56,316 nt of DNA from Sphingomonas faeni (GCF_024273235.1 NZ_JANBVH010000030.1:1-56316), one strand, 5' to 3'; numbered from the stretch's first letter, positions 17,308-25,696 are shown. The notes: generated from the sequence alone by a model not told the origin. Numbers and translations are program-made.

Positions 17308-19839
17308 TCAGACGTCGAGGTTGGCGACGTTGAGCGCGTTGTCCTGGATAAACTCGCGACGCGGTTCGACGACTTCGCCCATCAGCTGGGTGAATATCTC
17401 GTTCGCGCTCTCGGCGTTGACCGCGGTGACGCGGAGCATCGAGCGGACCGACGGGTCGAGCGTGGTTTCCCAGAGCTGTTCCGCGTTCATCTCGCCCAAG
17501 CCCTTGTAGCGCTGGATCGCAAGACCTTTCCGCCCCGCGGTCAGGATCGCGTCGAGCAGGTGGCTAGGGCGCGAAACCTGCGTCGAGCCGCGTGTGGCGA
17601 CGGCGGTGACCGAGCCGATCACGCCGGCACCAGCCTCCGCCCCTTCTTCGGCCTCGGGCTCTTCGGCCTGCGCGGCCTTGCTGGCGGGGACGAGGTTCGA
17701 GGTCTGCGCATAGCTCTCGGCGTGCTCGCCCGACAGCGCGTGGAGTTTGCGCGCCTCGGCCGACACCAGGAAGCTCGCTTCGATGATGTGGTGGTCGGTG
17801 ACGCCGCGCCAGGCGCGCTGGAAGTGGATACCGCCGTCTTCGGTCAGCACCGCGGTCCAGCGCGCGTCGCCGTCGTCGAGTTCGAGACGACGCGTGACGA
17901 TCTCCAGGCGCGAGGTCCGGTCTTCGACCGACGCCTCGGGATCGAACACGCCACCGAGCGCCAGCGCCTCGATCATCCCGGCGTCGTAGCGCTTGGGGAC
18001 GTAGCGCATCAGTGTCCGCATCCGGCGCGCGTGATCGACCAGATCCTTCAAGTCGCGCCCCGAGCGACCGCCGCCGGGACCGTCGAGCACCATCGTATTG
18101 ACGCCGGCATCGACCAGATATTCGTCGAGCGCCGCGTCGTCCTTGAGGTACACCTCGGACCGGCCCTTGGTCGCTTTATACAGCGGTGGCTGGGCGATGT
18201 AGAGATACCCGCCCTCGATGATCTTCGGCATGTGCCGATAGAACAGCGTCAGCAGCAGCGTGCGGATGTGCGCGCCATCGACGTCTGCGTCGGTCATGAT
18301 CACGATCTTGTGGTAGCGCAGCTTGTCCGCGTTGAAGTCGTCGCGGATGCCGGTGCCCATCGCGGTGATGAGCGTGCCGATCTCGCGGCTCGACAACATC
18401 CGGTCTTCGCGCGCGCGCTCGGTGTTGAGGATCTTGCCGCGGAGTGGGAGGATCGCCTGGAAATGGCGGTCGCGGCCCTGCTTGGCCGAGCCGCCTGCCG
18501 AGTCACCCTCGACCAGGAACAGCTCGGACTTGGCGGGATCGCGCTCCTGGCAGTCGGCGAGCTTGCCGGGCAGCGAGGCGATGTCCATCACGCCCTTGCG
18601 ACGCGTCAGTTCGCGGGCGCGCTTGGCGGCTTCGCGGGCGGCGGCGGCGTCGATGATCTTGGCGACGATCGCCTTGCCGTGCGCGGGGTTTTCCTCGAGC
18701 CATTCGGCCATCTTGTCAGCCATCAGCGATTCGAGCGGCTGGCGGACTTCGGACGAGACGAGCTTGTCCTTGGTCTGGCTGCTGAACTTGGGATCGGGCA
18801 GCTTGACCGAGACGATCGCGGTGAGGCCCTCGCGCATGTCCTCGCCGGTGAGCTGGACCTTTTCCTTCTTCAACATGCCGGATTTCTCGGCGTAGTTGTT
18901 GAGCGTGCGGGTCAGCGCGGCGCGGAATGCGGCCATGTGCGTGCCGCCGTCGCGCTGCGGAATGTTGTTCGTGAAGGCTAGGACGTTCTCGTAGTAAGAA
19001 TCATTCCACTGGAGCGCGACGTCCATCGTGACGTCGTCGCGCGTGCCGCTGATCGCGACCGGCTCGGGCATCAACGGCACCTTGGCGCGATCGAGATACT
19101 TCACGAACGCGGCGATCCCGCCTTCGTAATAGAGCTCGACGGTCTTCAGCTCCTCGTGCCGCGCGTCGGTGAGGAACAGGCGGACGCCCGAGTTGAGGAA
19201 GGCGAGCTCGCGGTAGCGATGTTCGAGCTTGTCGAAGTCGAAATCGGTGATCTTGAAGGTGGCGGGCGACGGGAAGAACGTGACGCGCGTGCCCTTCTGA
19301 CCGTCCGTCGCGGGGCCGACGACCTTCAGCGGGGCGACCGCATCGCCGAATGCGAAGCGCATGTAATGCTCCTCGCCGTTGCGCCAGATCGTCAGGTCGA
19401 GCCACTCGCTGAGCGCGTTGACGACCGAGACGCCGACGCCGTGCAGGCCGCCCGAGACCTTGTACGCGTTCTCGTCGCTGGTGTTCTCGAACTTACCGCC
19501 GGCGTGGAGCTGGGTCATGATGACCTCAGCTGCGGATACACCTTCCTCGGTGTGGATGCCGGTCGGGATTCCGCGACCGTTGTCGGTGACGCTGACCGAG
19601 CCGTCGGCGTTGAGGACGATGTCGATCCGGTCGCAATGCCCGGCAAGCGCCTCGTCGATCGCGTTGTCGCTGACCTCGAACACCATGTGGTGGAGGCCCG
19701 AACCGTCGTCGGTATCGCCGATGTACATGCCGGGGCGCTTGCGCACCGCGTCGAGGCCCTTGAGGACCTTGATCGAGTCGGCGCCGTAATCGCCCATGTT
19801 CGGGAGGTTGGGATTATTGGATTCAGGGTTGGATGCCAT
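17308..19839 (-). CDS. gyrB: DNA gyrase, subunit B
   Basis: ATPase subunit of gyrase, which introduces negative supercoils. The 843-residue product contains the GHKL ATP site (EVSDNAIDEALAGHCD and GRGIPTGIH), the transducer domain, and the TOPRIM domain with FLVEGDSAGGSAKQGRDR and MTDADVDGAHIRTLLL. An Ala/Glu-rich insert (EEPEAEEGAEAGAG) precedes the conserved IQRYKGLGEMN near the C-terminus, as is common in alphaproteobacteria. The start was placed at the ATG before ASNPESNNPN; an ATG three codons upstream is equally possible. Upstream lies a 560-bp repeat-filled gap. Confidence 0.97.
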   Translation of the reverse strand: MASNPESNNPNLPNMGDYGADSIKVLKGLDAVRKRPGMYIGDTDDGSGLHHMVFEVSDNAIDEALAGHCDRIDIVLNADGSVSVTDNGRGIPTGIHTEEGVSAAEVIMTQLHAGGKFENTSDENAYKVSGGLHGVGVSVVNALSEWLDLTIWRNGEEHYMRFAFGDAVAPLKVVGPATDGQKGTRVTFFPSPATFKITDFDFDKLEHRYRELAFLNSGVRLFLTDARHEELKTVELYYEGGIAAFVKYLDRAKVPLMPEPVAISGTRDDVTMDVALQWNDSYYENVLAFTNNIPQRDGGTHMAAFRAALTRTLNNYAEKSGMLKKEKVQLTGEDMREGLTAIVSVKLPDPKFSSQTKDKLVSSEVRQPLESLMADKMAEWLEENPAHGKAIVAKIIDAAAAREAAKRARELTRRKGVMDIASLPGKLADCQERDPAKSELFLVEGDSAGGSAKQGRDRHFQAILPLRGKILNTERAREDRMLSSREIGTLITAMGTGIRDDFNADKLRYHKIVIMTDADVDGAHIRTLLLTLFYRHMPKIIEGGYLYIAQPPLYKATKGRSEVYLKDDAALDEYLVDAGVNTMVLDGPGGGRSGRDLKDLVDHARRMRTLMRYVPKRYDAGMIEALALGGVFDPEASVEDRTSRLEIVTRRLELDDGDARWTAVLTEDGGIHFQRAWRGVTDHHIIEASFLVSAEARKLHALSGEHAESYAQTSNLVPASKAAQAEEPEAEEGAEAGAGVIGSVTAVATRGSTQVSRPSHLLDAILTAGRKGLAIQRYKGLGEMNAEQLWETTLDPSVRSMLRVTAVNAESANEIFTQLMGEVVEPRREFIQDNALNVANLDV

Positions 19840-20063
19840 GCCCAGCATATAGGCATCGGACGGCCGAAACGGAAGCGAAATGGCCGGGGTGCGCTGGGGC
19901 GCGGGGGAGTGAAGTATAGGAAGTGCAGACGCTGGGAGCGTTTTGTCGGGGGTGTAAAGTTCGGGAGTCGGGGGTGTTGGTTTCGAGGGGGTTGGGATCG
20001 CCATGCGGGGAAGGTGGCAGGGTCTGGCCTTGTAGGACAGCGGTTCGGAGGCGGCTTAACTTT

Positions 20064-20174
20064 CTCCCCTCCCTGGAAGGGAGGGGTTGGGGGTGGGTTG
20101 GCCGGCTTGAGCCACGGCGGTCGGACTTTGGGGAAACCAACCCACCCCCGGCCCCTCCCTTCCAGGGAGGGGAG
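20064..20174. repeat. Composite palindrome, family C long form (copy 1)
   Basis: The arms CTCCCCTCCCTGGAAGGGAG followed by GGGTTGGGGGTGGGTTGG, and CCAACCCACCCCCGGCCCCT followed by CCCTTCCAGGGAGGGG, enclose about 37 bp. The full-length sister copy is at 27214-27325 and a half copy is at 30661-30701. Confidence 0.88.
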
Positions 20175-20206
20175 CAGCATGTGTCACTCCTCCCTGGACA
20201 TGGGTC

Positions 20207-20391
20207 GCCCTTCCCTTCCAGGGAGGGGCAGATTTCCCTGATCTCTCTCCCCTTGGGGAGAGGGAGGGAGGAGCCTTAGGCGACGGAAGGGTGAGGGGGC
20301 GTTGGGATTAGCCTCCCGAGCCTCACTCCCCTCTCCCTTCCCACCGCGAGGGCGGCGGGCCCCTTCCCTCTCCCCGGAGGGGAGAGGGAGA
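20207..20391. repeat. Family D palindrome cluster (copy 2) with a solitary C arm
   Basis: A CCCTTCCCTTCCAGGGAGGGG hairpin is followed by CTCTCCCCTTGGGGAGAG with AGGGTGAGGG, and by CTCACTCCCCTCTCCC with CCCCTTCCCTCTCCCCGGAG. This is the same module order as 3085-3185 and 46252-46390 but with longer spacing. Together with the preceding element it fills the gap between gyrB and ompA. Confidence 0.75.
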
Positions 20392-20397
20392 CGGTGC

Positions 20398-21192
20398 TCA
20401 GAAGCGGTCGGCGCGCTGGCCTAGGAGGGTCACCTCCACGCGGCGGTTGAGGCGCATGCCGGCGGCCGTTGCATTTGTTGCGACCGGATCGCGCTCGCCG
20501 TGGCCGACCACGCTGAAGCGGGCGCGGACGACGTCCATGTCGTCGAACGCCTGGCGGACGCTCGCCGCGCGACGCTCGGACAGGTCCTGGTTATGCGCAT
20601 CGGTGCCGCGCGAATCGGTGAAGCCGTCGATCGCCACGCGGACGCCGGAGTTGGCGCGCAGATAGCGGGCGAGCGGGCGCAGTTTCTCGATCGCGCCGGG
20701 ACGCAGCACGGCGCTGTCGGTGCGGAACAGCACGTCCTCCTGCAGCGTCAGCGTCGCGCCGCGCGGGGTCTGGCGGAAACCGTAGTTGCGCATCGCGCCG
20801 CGATCCCAGGTGGTCACGGTTTCGACCACGGTGGTGCCGCCGCGGCCGCCGCGATAGCCGCGCGGATCGCGACCGTACGCGTCCCAGTCGAACCGGTCGC
20901 GACGCGGGCCGGCAAGGCGTGCGAATTCGCGATTGGCATCGTCGGCCTCCCGAGGGCTGATCCGGCCATCGCCGTTCGCGTCGAAGTTCGGCATCACGAA
21001 CGCGCGGCCGCGCGGCGTATTGCGGAGTTCGGGGAACAGGACCGGCACGCCGGCGCCGACCAGCCGATAGCCCGGCCGGGTCCAGGGCGCGGTGCGCGGG
21101 TCGAAGCGTGCCTGGCCCTGCGCCAGTGCAGGCGCGACCGTCGCGGTGGCCATCAGGATGCCGAGGGCGGCGCGGGCAAGATTATGGGACAT
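20398..21192 (-). CDS. OmpA-family peptidoglycan-binding protein with EF-hand loop
   Basis: A 264-residue envelope protein. The signal peptide covers about residues 1-24 (cleavage after APALA). A single EF-hand loop, DANGDGRISPRE (71-82), has the canonical 12-residue Ca2+ pattern ending in Glu. The C-terminal OmpA domain (about 150-260) includes LFRTDSAVLRPGAIEKL and DGFTDSRGTDAHNQDLSERR, the peptidoglycan-binding signature. There is no beta-barrel in the N-terminal half, so it is more a Pal- or PdsO-like periplasmic protein than a porin. The ATG follows CACGGAGAGTTCACG. The long open frame upstream is antisense to recF and is rejected. Confidence 0.88.
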   Translation of the reverse strand: MSHNLARAALGILMATATVAPALAQGQARFDPRTAPWTRPGYRLVGAGVPVLFPELRNTPRGRAFVMPNFDANGDGRISPREADDANREFARLAGPRRDRFDWDAYGRDPRGYRGGRGGTTVVETVTTWDRGAMRNYGFRQTPRGATLTLQEDVLFRTDSAVLRPGAIEKLRPLARYLRANSGVRVAIDGFTDSRGTDAHNQDLSERRAASVRQAFDDMDVVRARFSVVGHGERDPVATNATAAGMRLNRRVEVTLLGQRADRF

Positions 21193-21299
21193 CGTGAACT
21201 CTCCGTGATCTTCGATGGGACGGGCTTTGCCCGCGGCCGCTTGAACGCACAGTGACCTCGATCGACAGCCTGTGTTCAGCCCAAGATTATCTTTTTCTT

Positions 21300-22529
21300 T
21301 CAGTGGGTAGTGTGGCCTACCGCGATCCGCGTCGCGCCGTTGTCGATCGCGTCGAACAGCGCATCCTCGGTGCCGGTTATCCATACCTGCCCGCGTCCCG
21401 CCAGCCGGTCGAACAGCGCCGCGCGCCGGGCGGGATCGAGGTGTGCGGCGACCTCGTCGAGAAGGAGGACCGGCGACTGGCCGGTCCGCTCCGCCACCAG
21501 TTCGGCGTGCGCGAGGACGATACCGAGGAGAAGCGCCTTCTGCTCGCCGGTCGAGGCGAGCGAGGCGGCGCGCGCTTTGTCGAGATGCGTTACCGCGAGG
21601 TCGACGCGGTGGGGGCCGACGAGCGTGCGGCCGGCGGCGGCGTCGCGTGCGCGGCCTTGCGCGAGGTCGGCTTGGAGGCGGGCGGTGTCGCCGTTCCAGC
21701 CTTCGAGCGTGAGGCCGGCGCGGGGGAACGGGCCGTCGTCCTGATGCGCGAGCCTCGTACCGAGCAGATCGACCGTCTCGCGGCGGGCGGCGTCGACCGC
21801 GGCGCCGTGCTCGGCCATCTGCGCTTCGAGCGCGGAGAGCCAGTCGCCGTCGGGGCGGCCTTCGTCGGCGAGCAGGCGGTTTCGCGCGCGCATCGCCGCG
21901 TCGTAGCGGGCGGCGTGGTGCGCGTGAGTGGGGGCGAGGGCCAGCGTGAGGCGATCGAGGAAGCCTCGGCGCTCGCCGGCGGGGGCGACGAACAGGCGGT
22001 CCATCGCGGGGGTGAGCCATAGGATGGTGAGCCACTCGGCGAGTGCGTTGGCGGTGGTGGTGGCGCCCTGTATGCGGACGATGCGGCGTTCGGGGGCGGA
22101 GGCTAGGGTGCCGGTGGCGAGGTCGACTTCGGCTAGCGCTTGCGGGGGGAGAGGTGAAAACTGCTCCCCTTCCGCTTGTGGGCGGGGTCGGGGGAGGGGC
22201 GCGCTTTCCTCGGGAGCGGACGCCAGTACGTACATCGCGCCCTCCCCTGACCCCTCCCGCATGCGGGAGGGGAATAAGGGGGCGCCCTGCCGCTCGCGTT
22301 GTGGGGATAAGGTGGCCGCGACGCCGAAGCCGCCTGCCCCGTTTTGTCGCGCCATCTCGCCCAGCGCGGCCCGGCGCAGTCCGCGGCCGGGCGCGAGCAA
22401 GGACACCGCCTCCAGGATATTGGTTTTCCCTGCGCCGTTCTCGCCGGTCAGCACGACGAACCCCGAGCCCGGCTGGAGCGTCAGGTCGGCGTGATTGCGG
22501 AAATTGGTGAGGACCAGGCGCGACAGCAT
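21300..22529 (-). CDS. recF: DNA replication and repair protein RecF (with palindrome-derived insert)
   Basis: SMC-like ABC ATPase that loads RecA at gaps. Walker A is GENGAGKTN (29-37), the ABC signature is around LASTGEQKALLLG, and Walker B is SPVLLLDEVAAHLD. The 409 residues exceed the usual 360 or so; residues 87-123 (PSRMREGSGEGAMY onward, ending RPQAEGEQ) are encoded by a family C palindrome in frame, between GFGVAATL and the conserved APERRIVRIQG segment. All ATPase motifs are intact. It sits downstream of dnaN in the same direction, but separated by coq4 and a small low-G+C pair. Confidence 0.95.
   Translation of the reverse strand: MLSRLVLTNFRNHADLTLQPGSGFVVLTGENGAGKTNILEAVSLLAPGRGLRRAALGEMARQNGAGGFGVAATLSPQRERQGAPLFPSRMREGSGEGAMYVLASAPEESAPLPRPRPQAEGEQFSPLPPQALAEVDLATGTLASAPERRIVRIQGATTTANALAEWLTILWLTPAMDRLFVAPAGERRGFLDRLTLALAPTHAHHAARYDAAMRARNRLLADEGRPDGDWLSALEAQMAEHGAAVDAARRETVDLLGTRLAHQDDGPFPRAGLTLEGWNGDTARLQADLAQGRARDAAAGRTLVGPHRVDLAVTHLDKARAASLASTGEQKALLLGIVLAHAELVAERTGQSPVLLLDEVAAHLDPARRAALFDRLAGRGQVWITGTEDALFDAIDNGATRIAVGHTTH
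22164..22273. repeat. Family C palindrome inside recF
   Basis: The left arm CTCCCCTTCCGCTTGTGGGC runs into GGGGTCGGGGGAGGGGCGCG. The right arm CGCGCCCTCCCCTGACCCCT runs into CCCGCATGCGGGAGGGGAAT. The loop contains AGTACGTACAT, as in the intergenic copy at 10799-10903 (GTACGTACGT). The recF frame is open through it. Confidence 0.85.
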
Positions 22530-22575
22530 TGCCCCGGCCTTAGAGCAGTTTCGAAAGTGATTGCATCGCCCTTTT

Positions 22576-22646
22576 CCGTTCGCCGCGGGCGACGTCGAAG
22601 GGCGCGGCTCAAGCTACGGTGCTTCGACGTCGCTCAGCACGAACGG
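22576..22646. repeat. Inverted repeat, family E
   Basis: The arms CCGTTCGCCGCGGGCGACGTC and GACGTCGCTCAGCACGAACGG enclose GAAGGGCGCGGCTCAAGCTACGGTGCTTC. It resembles the GTTCGTGCTGAGC...GTCGAAG repeat that I recall as common in sphingomonad genomes. It lies between recF and coq4. Confidence 0.7.
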
Positions 22647-22709
22647 GGTAGGGCATCGACCTGACCACGCCCCGTTAGCGACACGCCCAGTCCGCTATCG
22701 AGCATCGCG

Positions 22710-23519
22710 TCAGGCGGCGATCCGCTCCGGCGCGGTCGCGGGTGCCGCCGCTGCGGTCGCGGCCTTCTGCGTGCTGAGATATGACGCGAGCGCGGGCCCG
22801 AGCTCGCGCTGCGCCCGCAGATATGCGACCGGGGTGACGATGCCGAGCCGTTCGCGCGCGGCCTCCAGCGGTTCGTGGAGCAGGTCGAGATAGTCCTCGC
22901 CCGAGATCCACTTTGCTTTCCGCCCGTTGCGATAGCCTTCCCAGACCGCCTTCGCGAACAGCGTGCTGCCGGTGACGCGCATGCTCTTCAGCGCCGCCGC
23001 GGAACCGATCAGCGCCCAGCCGAGCCCGCCGACCTGCGCATAGCTGAACGCGACGAGCGCCGCTTCGCCCATGCTTTCATCAGCCTTATAGCCGGTCAGC
23101 ACGTGCCAGATGTCGTGCGTATCGCGCACCCGCCGGCCGAACCACGCATAGGGATGCGCCAGATCGTCCTCGGACGGCGTAAGCCGCGAAACCTCGACCA
23201 GCCCGTCGGCGGAATAGCCCGTCGTCTCGAGGAACGTCCGATACGCGGCCCCGACCGTGCCCGGCGCGAAGCTCGCGACGAACGCGGGATCGGAGAAACG
23301 CTGCGCCAGTTCGACCCGGTCATAGGCGATCCGCCCGCCCTGTTCGGTGGCGATCAGTCGCGCGTAGTTCATCGGCGCATTGCCGACGTTCAGCGCGCGC
23401 ATGATCCGGAACACCTGCGTCGTGTCGTCACCATTCGCGAGCAATTTCTTGATCGCATCGAACGCGGTGCGCCAATCGCGACGACCGGTCGTACCGGGAA
23501 ACGGAGGAAGCTTCGCCAT
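22710..23519 (-). CDS. coq4: Coq4-family protein (ubiquinone biosynthesis)
   Basis: A 269-residue protein of the COQ4 family, which takes part in late ubiquinone synthesis. The metal motif HDIWH (135-139) in RVRDTHDIWHVLTGYK is followed by the Glu-bearing MGEAALVAFSYAQ. The family signature is HDxxH-x11-E; here the GE pair lies one residue further, so the metal-site spacing should be checked. A low-complexity Ala/Pro tail ends the chain. AAGGAGTCGACTCG before the ATG is a strong ribosome-binding site, with a palindromic operator-like site just upstream. It is preceded by a low-G+C gene pair. Confidence 0.85.
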   Translation of the reverse strand: MAKLPPFPGTTGRRDWRTAFDAIKKLLANGDDTTQVFRIMRALNVGNAPMNYARLIATEQGGRIAYDRVELAQRFSDPAFVASFAPGTVGAAYRTFLETTGYSADGLVEVSRLTPSEDDLAHPYAWFGRRVRDTHDIWHVLTGYKADESMGEAALVAFSYAQVGGLGWALIGSAAALKSMRVTGSTLFAKAVWEGYRNGRKAKWISGEDYLDLLHEPLEAARERLGIVTPVAYLRAQRELGPALASYLSTQKAATAAAAPATAPERIAA

Positions 23520-23532
23520 CGAGTCGACTCCT

Positions 23533-23552
23533 TACTGACATTGCTGTTAGTA
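23533..23552. promoter_or_regulatory. Operator-like palindrome upstream of coq4
   Basis: TACTGACA-TTGC-TGTTAGTA is an inverted repeat with 7 of 8 paired positions, 14 bp before the coq4 start, overlapping the region between a candidate promoter and the ribosome-binding site. It has the size of a TetR-family operator. No regulator gene is in the window, so the binding protein is unknown. Confidence 0.45.
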
Positions 23553-23575
23553 TTGAGTCGGCGATAAAAATCAAG

Positions 23576-24184
23576 TTAAGATGCGGCGTTTTTACCTGCG
23601 GAGTTAGGCGCAGAAATCTCATTTGCCTCGCCTCCGCAAAGTGACGGACTGAGGCCCTTTTCATGCGGATTGGACATGGTTGAGTCCACGATGAGCGATG
23701 AAAAATCAATCTCGTGCTCACATACCCACTGACTTTGATGCTCATCGCTGATAGCGAATCCGCTGCCGGGCAATTTAAAGCTCACCCTGAAATCTGACGT
23801 CACAGAAAGCGGGCTAGGGTCACCACCAAAAAAAGTCGCGGATTTAACCGCCCCGTTCCTTTCTATAGAAACGACTCGAACGGTTTGACTGAAACCATTG
23901 TAGCCCTCCACCGCTACAACGATAGTTCTGTCGGAAAACCTTTTGACGCTACTAAAGATAATATAGCCAGTTCCATCATTACCAGGAGTGCAATCCTCGG
24001 AGATGCCGGTCAGCAAGTTCCCGTTCAACGTGTATTGAATCTTGCCGGCTTCGACGTCCGCCGGGGAAATGACGCAACGCGCTGATAGTACACCAGCTAC
24101 TGTAGGCGTCGATGTGCTTTGAATTGCCACGGCTACTGTCGAAGCAATCAACATCGGTGCGGCCGCAATGCAAGCGTAGCGCAT
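23576..24184 (-). CDS. Exported protein of unknown function (low G+C)
   Basis: A 202-residue protein not recognised as any family. An N-terminal signal peptide is likely (MRYACIAAAPMLIASTVAVA, residues 1-20). The mature part has four Cys (around SARCVISPAD, SEDCTPGND, WVCEHEID, SLCGGEAN), which could form two disulfides, and beta-strand-like alternation. G+C is about half, against about two thirds for neighbours, and codon choice differs, suggesting recent acquisition. It begins 3 bp after the Phd-type gene, so the two are probably translated from one message. Confidence 0.7.
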   Translation of the reverse strand: MRYACIAAAPMLIASTVAVAIQSTSTPTVAGVLSARCVISPADVEAGKIQYTLNGNLLTGISEDCTPGNDGTGYIIFSSVKRFSDRTIVVAVEGYNGFSQTVRVVSIERNGAVKSATFFGGDPSPLSVTSDFRVSFKLPGSGFAISDEHQSQWVCEHEIDFSSLIVDSTMSNPHEKGLSPSLCGGEANEISAPNSAGKNAAS

Positions 24185-24187
24185 GTC

Positions 24188-24379
24188 CTACGCCCGTTTC
24201 GGCGTTCGTGCGTTCGATGCCGAGGCATCCGCAGGTACGTCAGGCGAATTTGCAGATGTAGGGGTCGCGCAGGCGAAGGCCTGACCATCGCGCGTGATGT
24301 GCACGACCTCACCAGCCTCAAGCCAGCTAATAAATTTGGCCAGCTGCTCTTTTAGATCGGCAACATCAATCACGTTCAT
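24188..24379 (-). CDS. Phd/YefM-type antitoxin-like protein, no toxin partner seen
   Basis: A 63-residue protein. MNVIDVADLKEQLAKFISWL followed by EAGEVVHITRDGQAFA matches the DNA-binding N-terminal half of the prevent-host-death antitoxin family. The C-terminal tail is Pro/Ser/Ala-rich (SPDVPADASASNARTPKRA) and does not look like a toxin-wrapping helix. The gene that follows encodes an exported unknown instead of a PIN or RelE toxin. It may be an orphan antitoxin, a repressor, or a remnant. Confidence 0.75.
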   Translation of the reverse strand: MNVIDVADLKEQLAKFISWLEAGEVVHITRDGQAFACATPTSANSPDVPADASASNARTPKRA

Positions 24380-24433
24380 GATCCGGCTCCTGCCTGTCGC
24401 CCCGCTATACCACGGAGCGACAGGCAGACCGAA

Positions 24434-25552
24434 TCACACCCGCATCGGCATTAGCACGTACAGCGCGGGCGACTTGTCGTTCTCGCGGATCAGCGTCGGG
24501 GCGGCGGCGTCGGCAAGGTGCACCTCGACCATGTCGCCGTCGATCTGCGCGAGGATGTCCATCAGGTAACGGCTGTTGAAGCCGATCTCGAACGGGAGCG
24601 CGACGTAATCGCCGGGGACTTCCTCCGCCGCGGTGCCGTTTTCGGGCGAGGTCACCGACAGCGTGATCTTGTCGCGGTCGAGCGCCATTTTCACCGCGCG
24701 CGTCTTCTCGGTGGCGATGGTGGAGACGCGGTCGACGCCTTCCATGAAGCTCTTCGGGTCGATCTTGAGGATCTTGTCGTTGCCGGTCGGGATCACGCGG
24801 CTGTAATCGGGGAAGGTGCCGTCGATCAGCTTCGAGGTCAGGATCGCCTGGCCCAGGTCGAAACGGATCTTGGTCGGCGACAGCGACACGCCGACCGAAC
24901 CGTCGACCTCGTCAAGCAGTTTCCGCAGCTCACCGATGCACTTCCGGGGCACGATAACGTCGGGCATCGATTCGGCACCCTCGGGGCGCGGCAGCGTGAC
25001 GCGCGCGAGGCGGTGGCCGTCGGTCGCGGCGGCCTTCAGCACCGGGTTCGAGCTGTCGCCGTCGGCCACGTGGAGGAAGATGCCGTTGAGATAATAGCGC
25101 GTCTCTTCGGTCGAGATCGCGAAGCGCGTCTTGTCGATGATCTGCTTGAGCGTCTCTGCGGGCAGTTCGAACTGGGTCGGCAGTTCGCCCTCGGCGATCA
25201 CCGGAAAATCGTCGCGCGGGAGCGTGCCGAGCGAGAAGCGCGCACGGCCCGCGACGATGCTCATCCGGCCTTCCGACGCGGCGAGTTGGACCTGCGAACC
25301 CTCCGGCAGTTTGCGTGCGATGTCGAACAGCGTGTGCGCGGACACGGTGGTCGCGCCGGGCTGGTCGACGGCTGCTGCGATCGATTCGTTGATCTGGAGA
25401 TCAAGATCAGTCGCCATCAGCTTGAGCGTGCCCTCGGCCGTCGCCTCGATCAGCACGTTCGACAGGATGGGGATGGTGTTGCGCCGCTCCACCACGGACT
25501 GGACATGGCTCAGCCCCTTGAGGAGCGTTGCGCGTTCGATCGTCGCCTTCAT
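24434..25552 (-). CDS. dnaN: DNA polymerase III, beta sliding clamp
   Basis: Ring-shaped processivity clamp, 372 residues, close to the family norm. It opens MKATIERATLLKGLSHVQSV and ends in PTLIRENDKSPALYVLMPMRV, the conserved clamp C-terminus that contributes to the peptide-binding pocket. Three repeated clamp domains fit its length. The ATG follows GGGGGAATTACG; 15 upstream residues are excluded. In many bacteria dnaN precedes recF directly; here three genes intervene. Confidence 0.97.
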   Translation of the reverse strand: MKATIERATLLKGLSHVQSVVERRNTIPILSNVLIEATAEGTLKLMATDLDLQINESIAAAVDQPGATTVSAHTLFDIARKLPEGSQVQLAASEGRMSIVAGRARFSLGTLPRDDFPVIAEGELPTQFELPAETLKQIIDKTRFAISTEETRYYLNGIFLHVADGDSSNPVLKAAATDGHRLARVTLPRPEGAESMPDVIVPRKCIGELRKLLDEVDGSVGVSLSPTKIRFDLGQAILTSKLIDGTFPDYSRVIPTGNDKILKIDPKSFMEGVDRVSTIATEKTRAVKMALDRDKITLSVTSPENGTAAEEVPGDYVALPFEIGFNSRYLMDILAQIDGDMVEVHLADAAAPTLIRENDKSPALYVLMPMRV

Positions 25553-25622
25553 CGTAATTCCCCCCGCCACCGCAGCCGGACTCGGGGCTGGGGGCAATCC
25601 GCAGATGGCTTACCCAACAACA

Positions 25623-25650
25623 AAGGGTCGGAGCAAGCGCCCCGACCCTT
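25623..25650. terminator. Intrinsic terminator after the outer-membrane protein gene
   Basis: The stem AAGGGTCGG / CCGACCCTT with a 10-nt loop is followed on the minus strand by TGTTGTTGGG and on the plus strand by CTTTGATC. It fits the end of the leftward outer-membrane protein gene and separates it from dnaN. Confidence 0.75.
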
Positions 25651-25696
25651 CTTTGATCACGGTAAACGTCGCGTTAAAACGCGCGCACCGTTTCGA

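Noticed and set aside
21193..22035. Arg/Pro-rich leftward extension in front of ompA
   Set aside because: It lies on the same strand as recF in another frame, has biased composition, and the ompA signal peptide starts cleanly at 21192.
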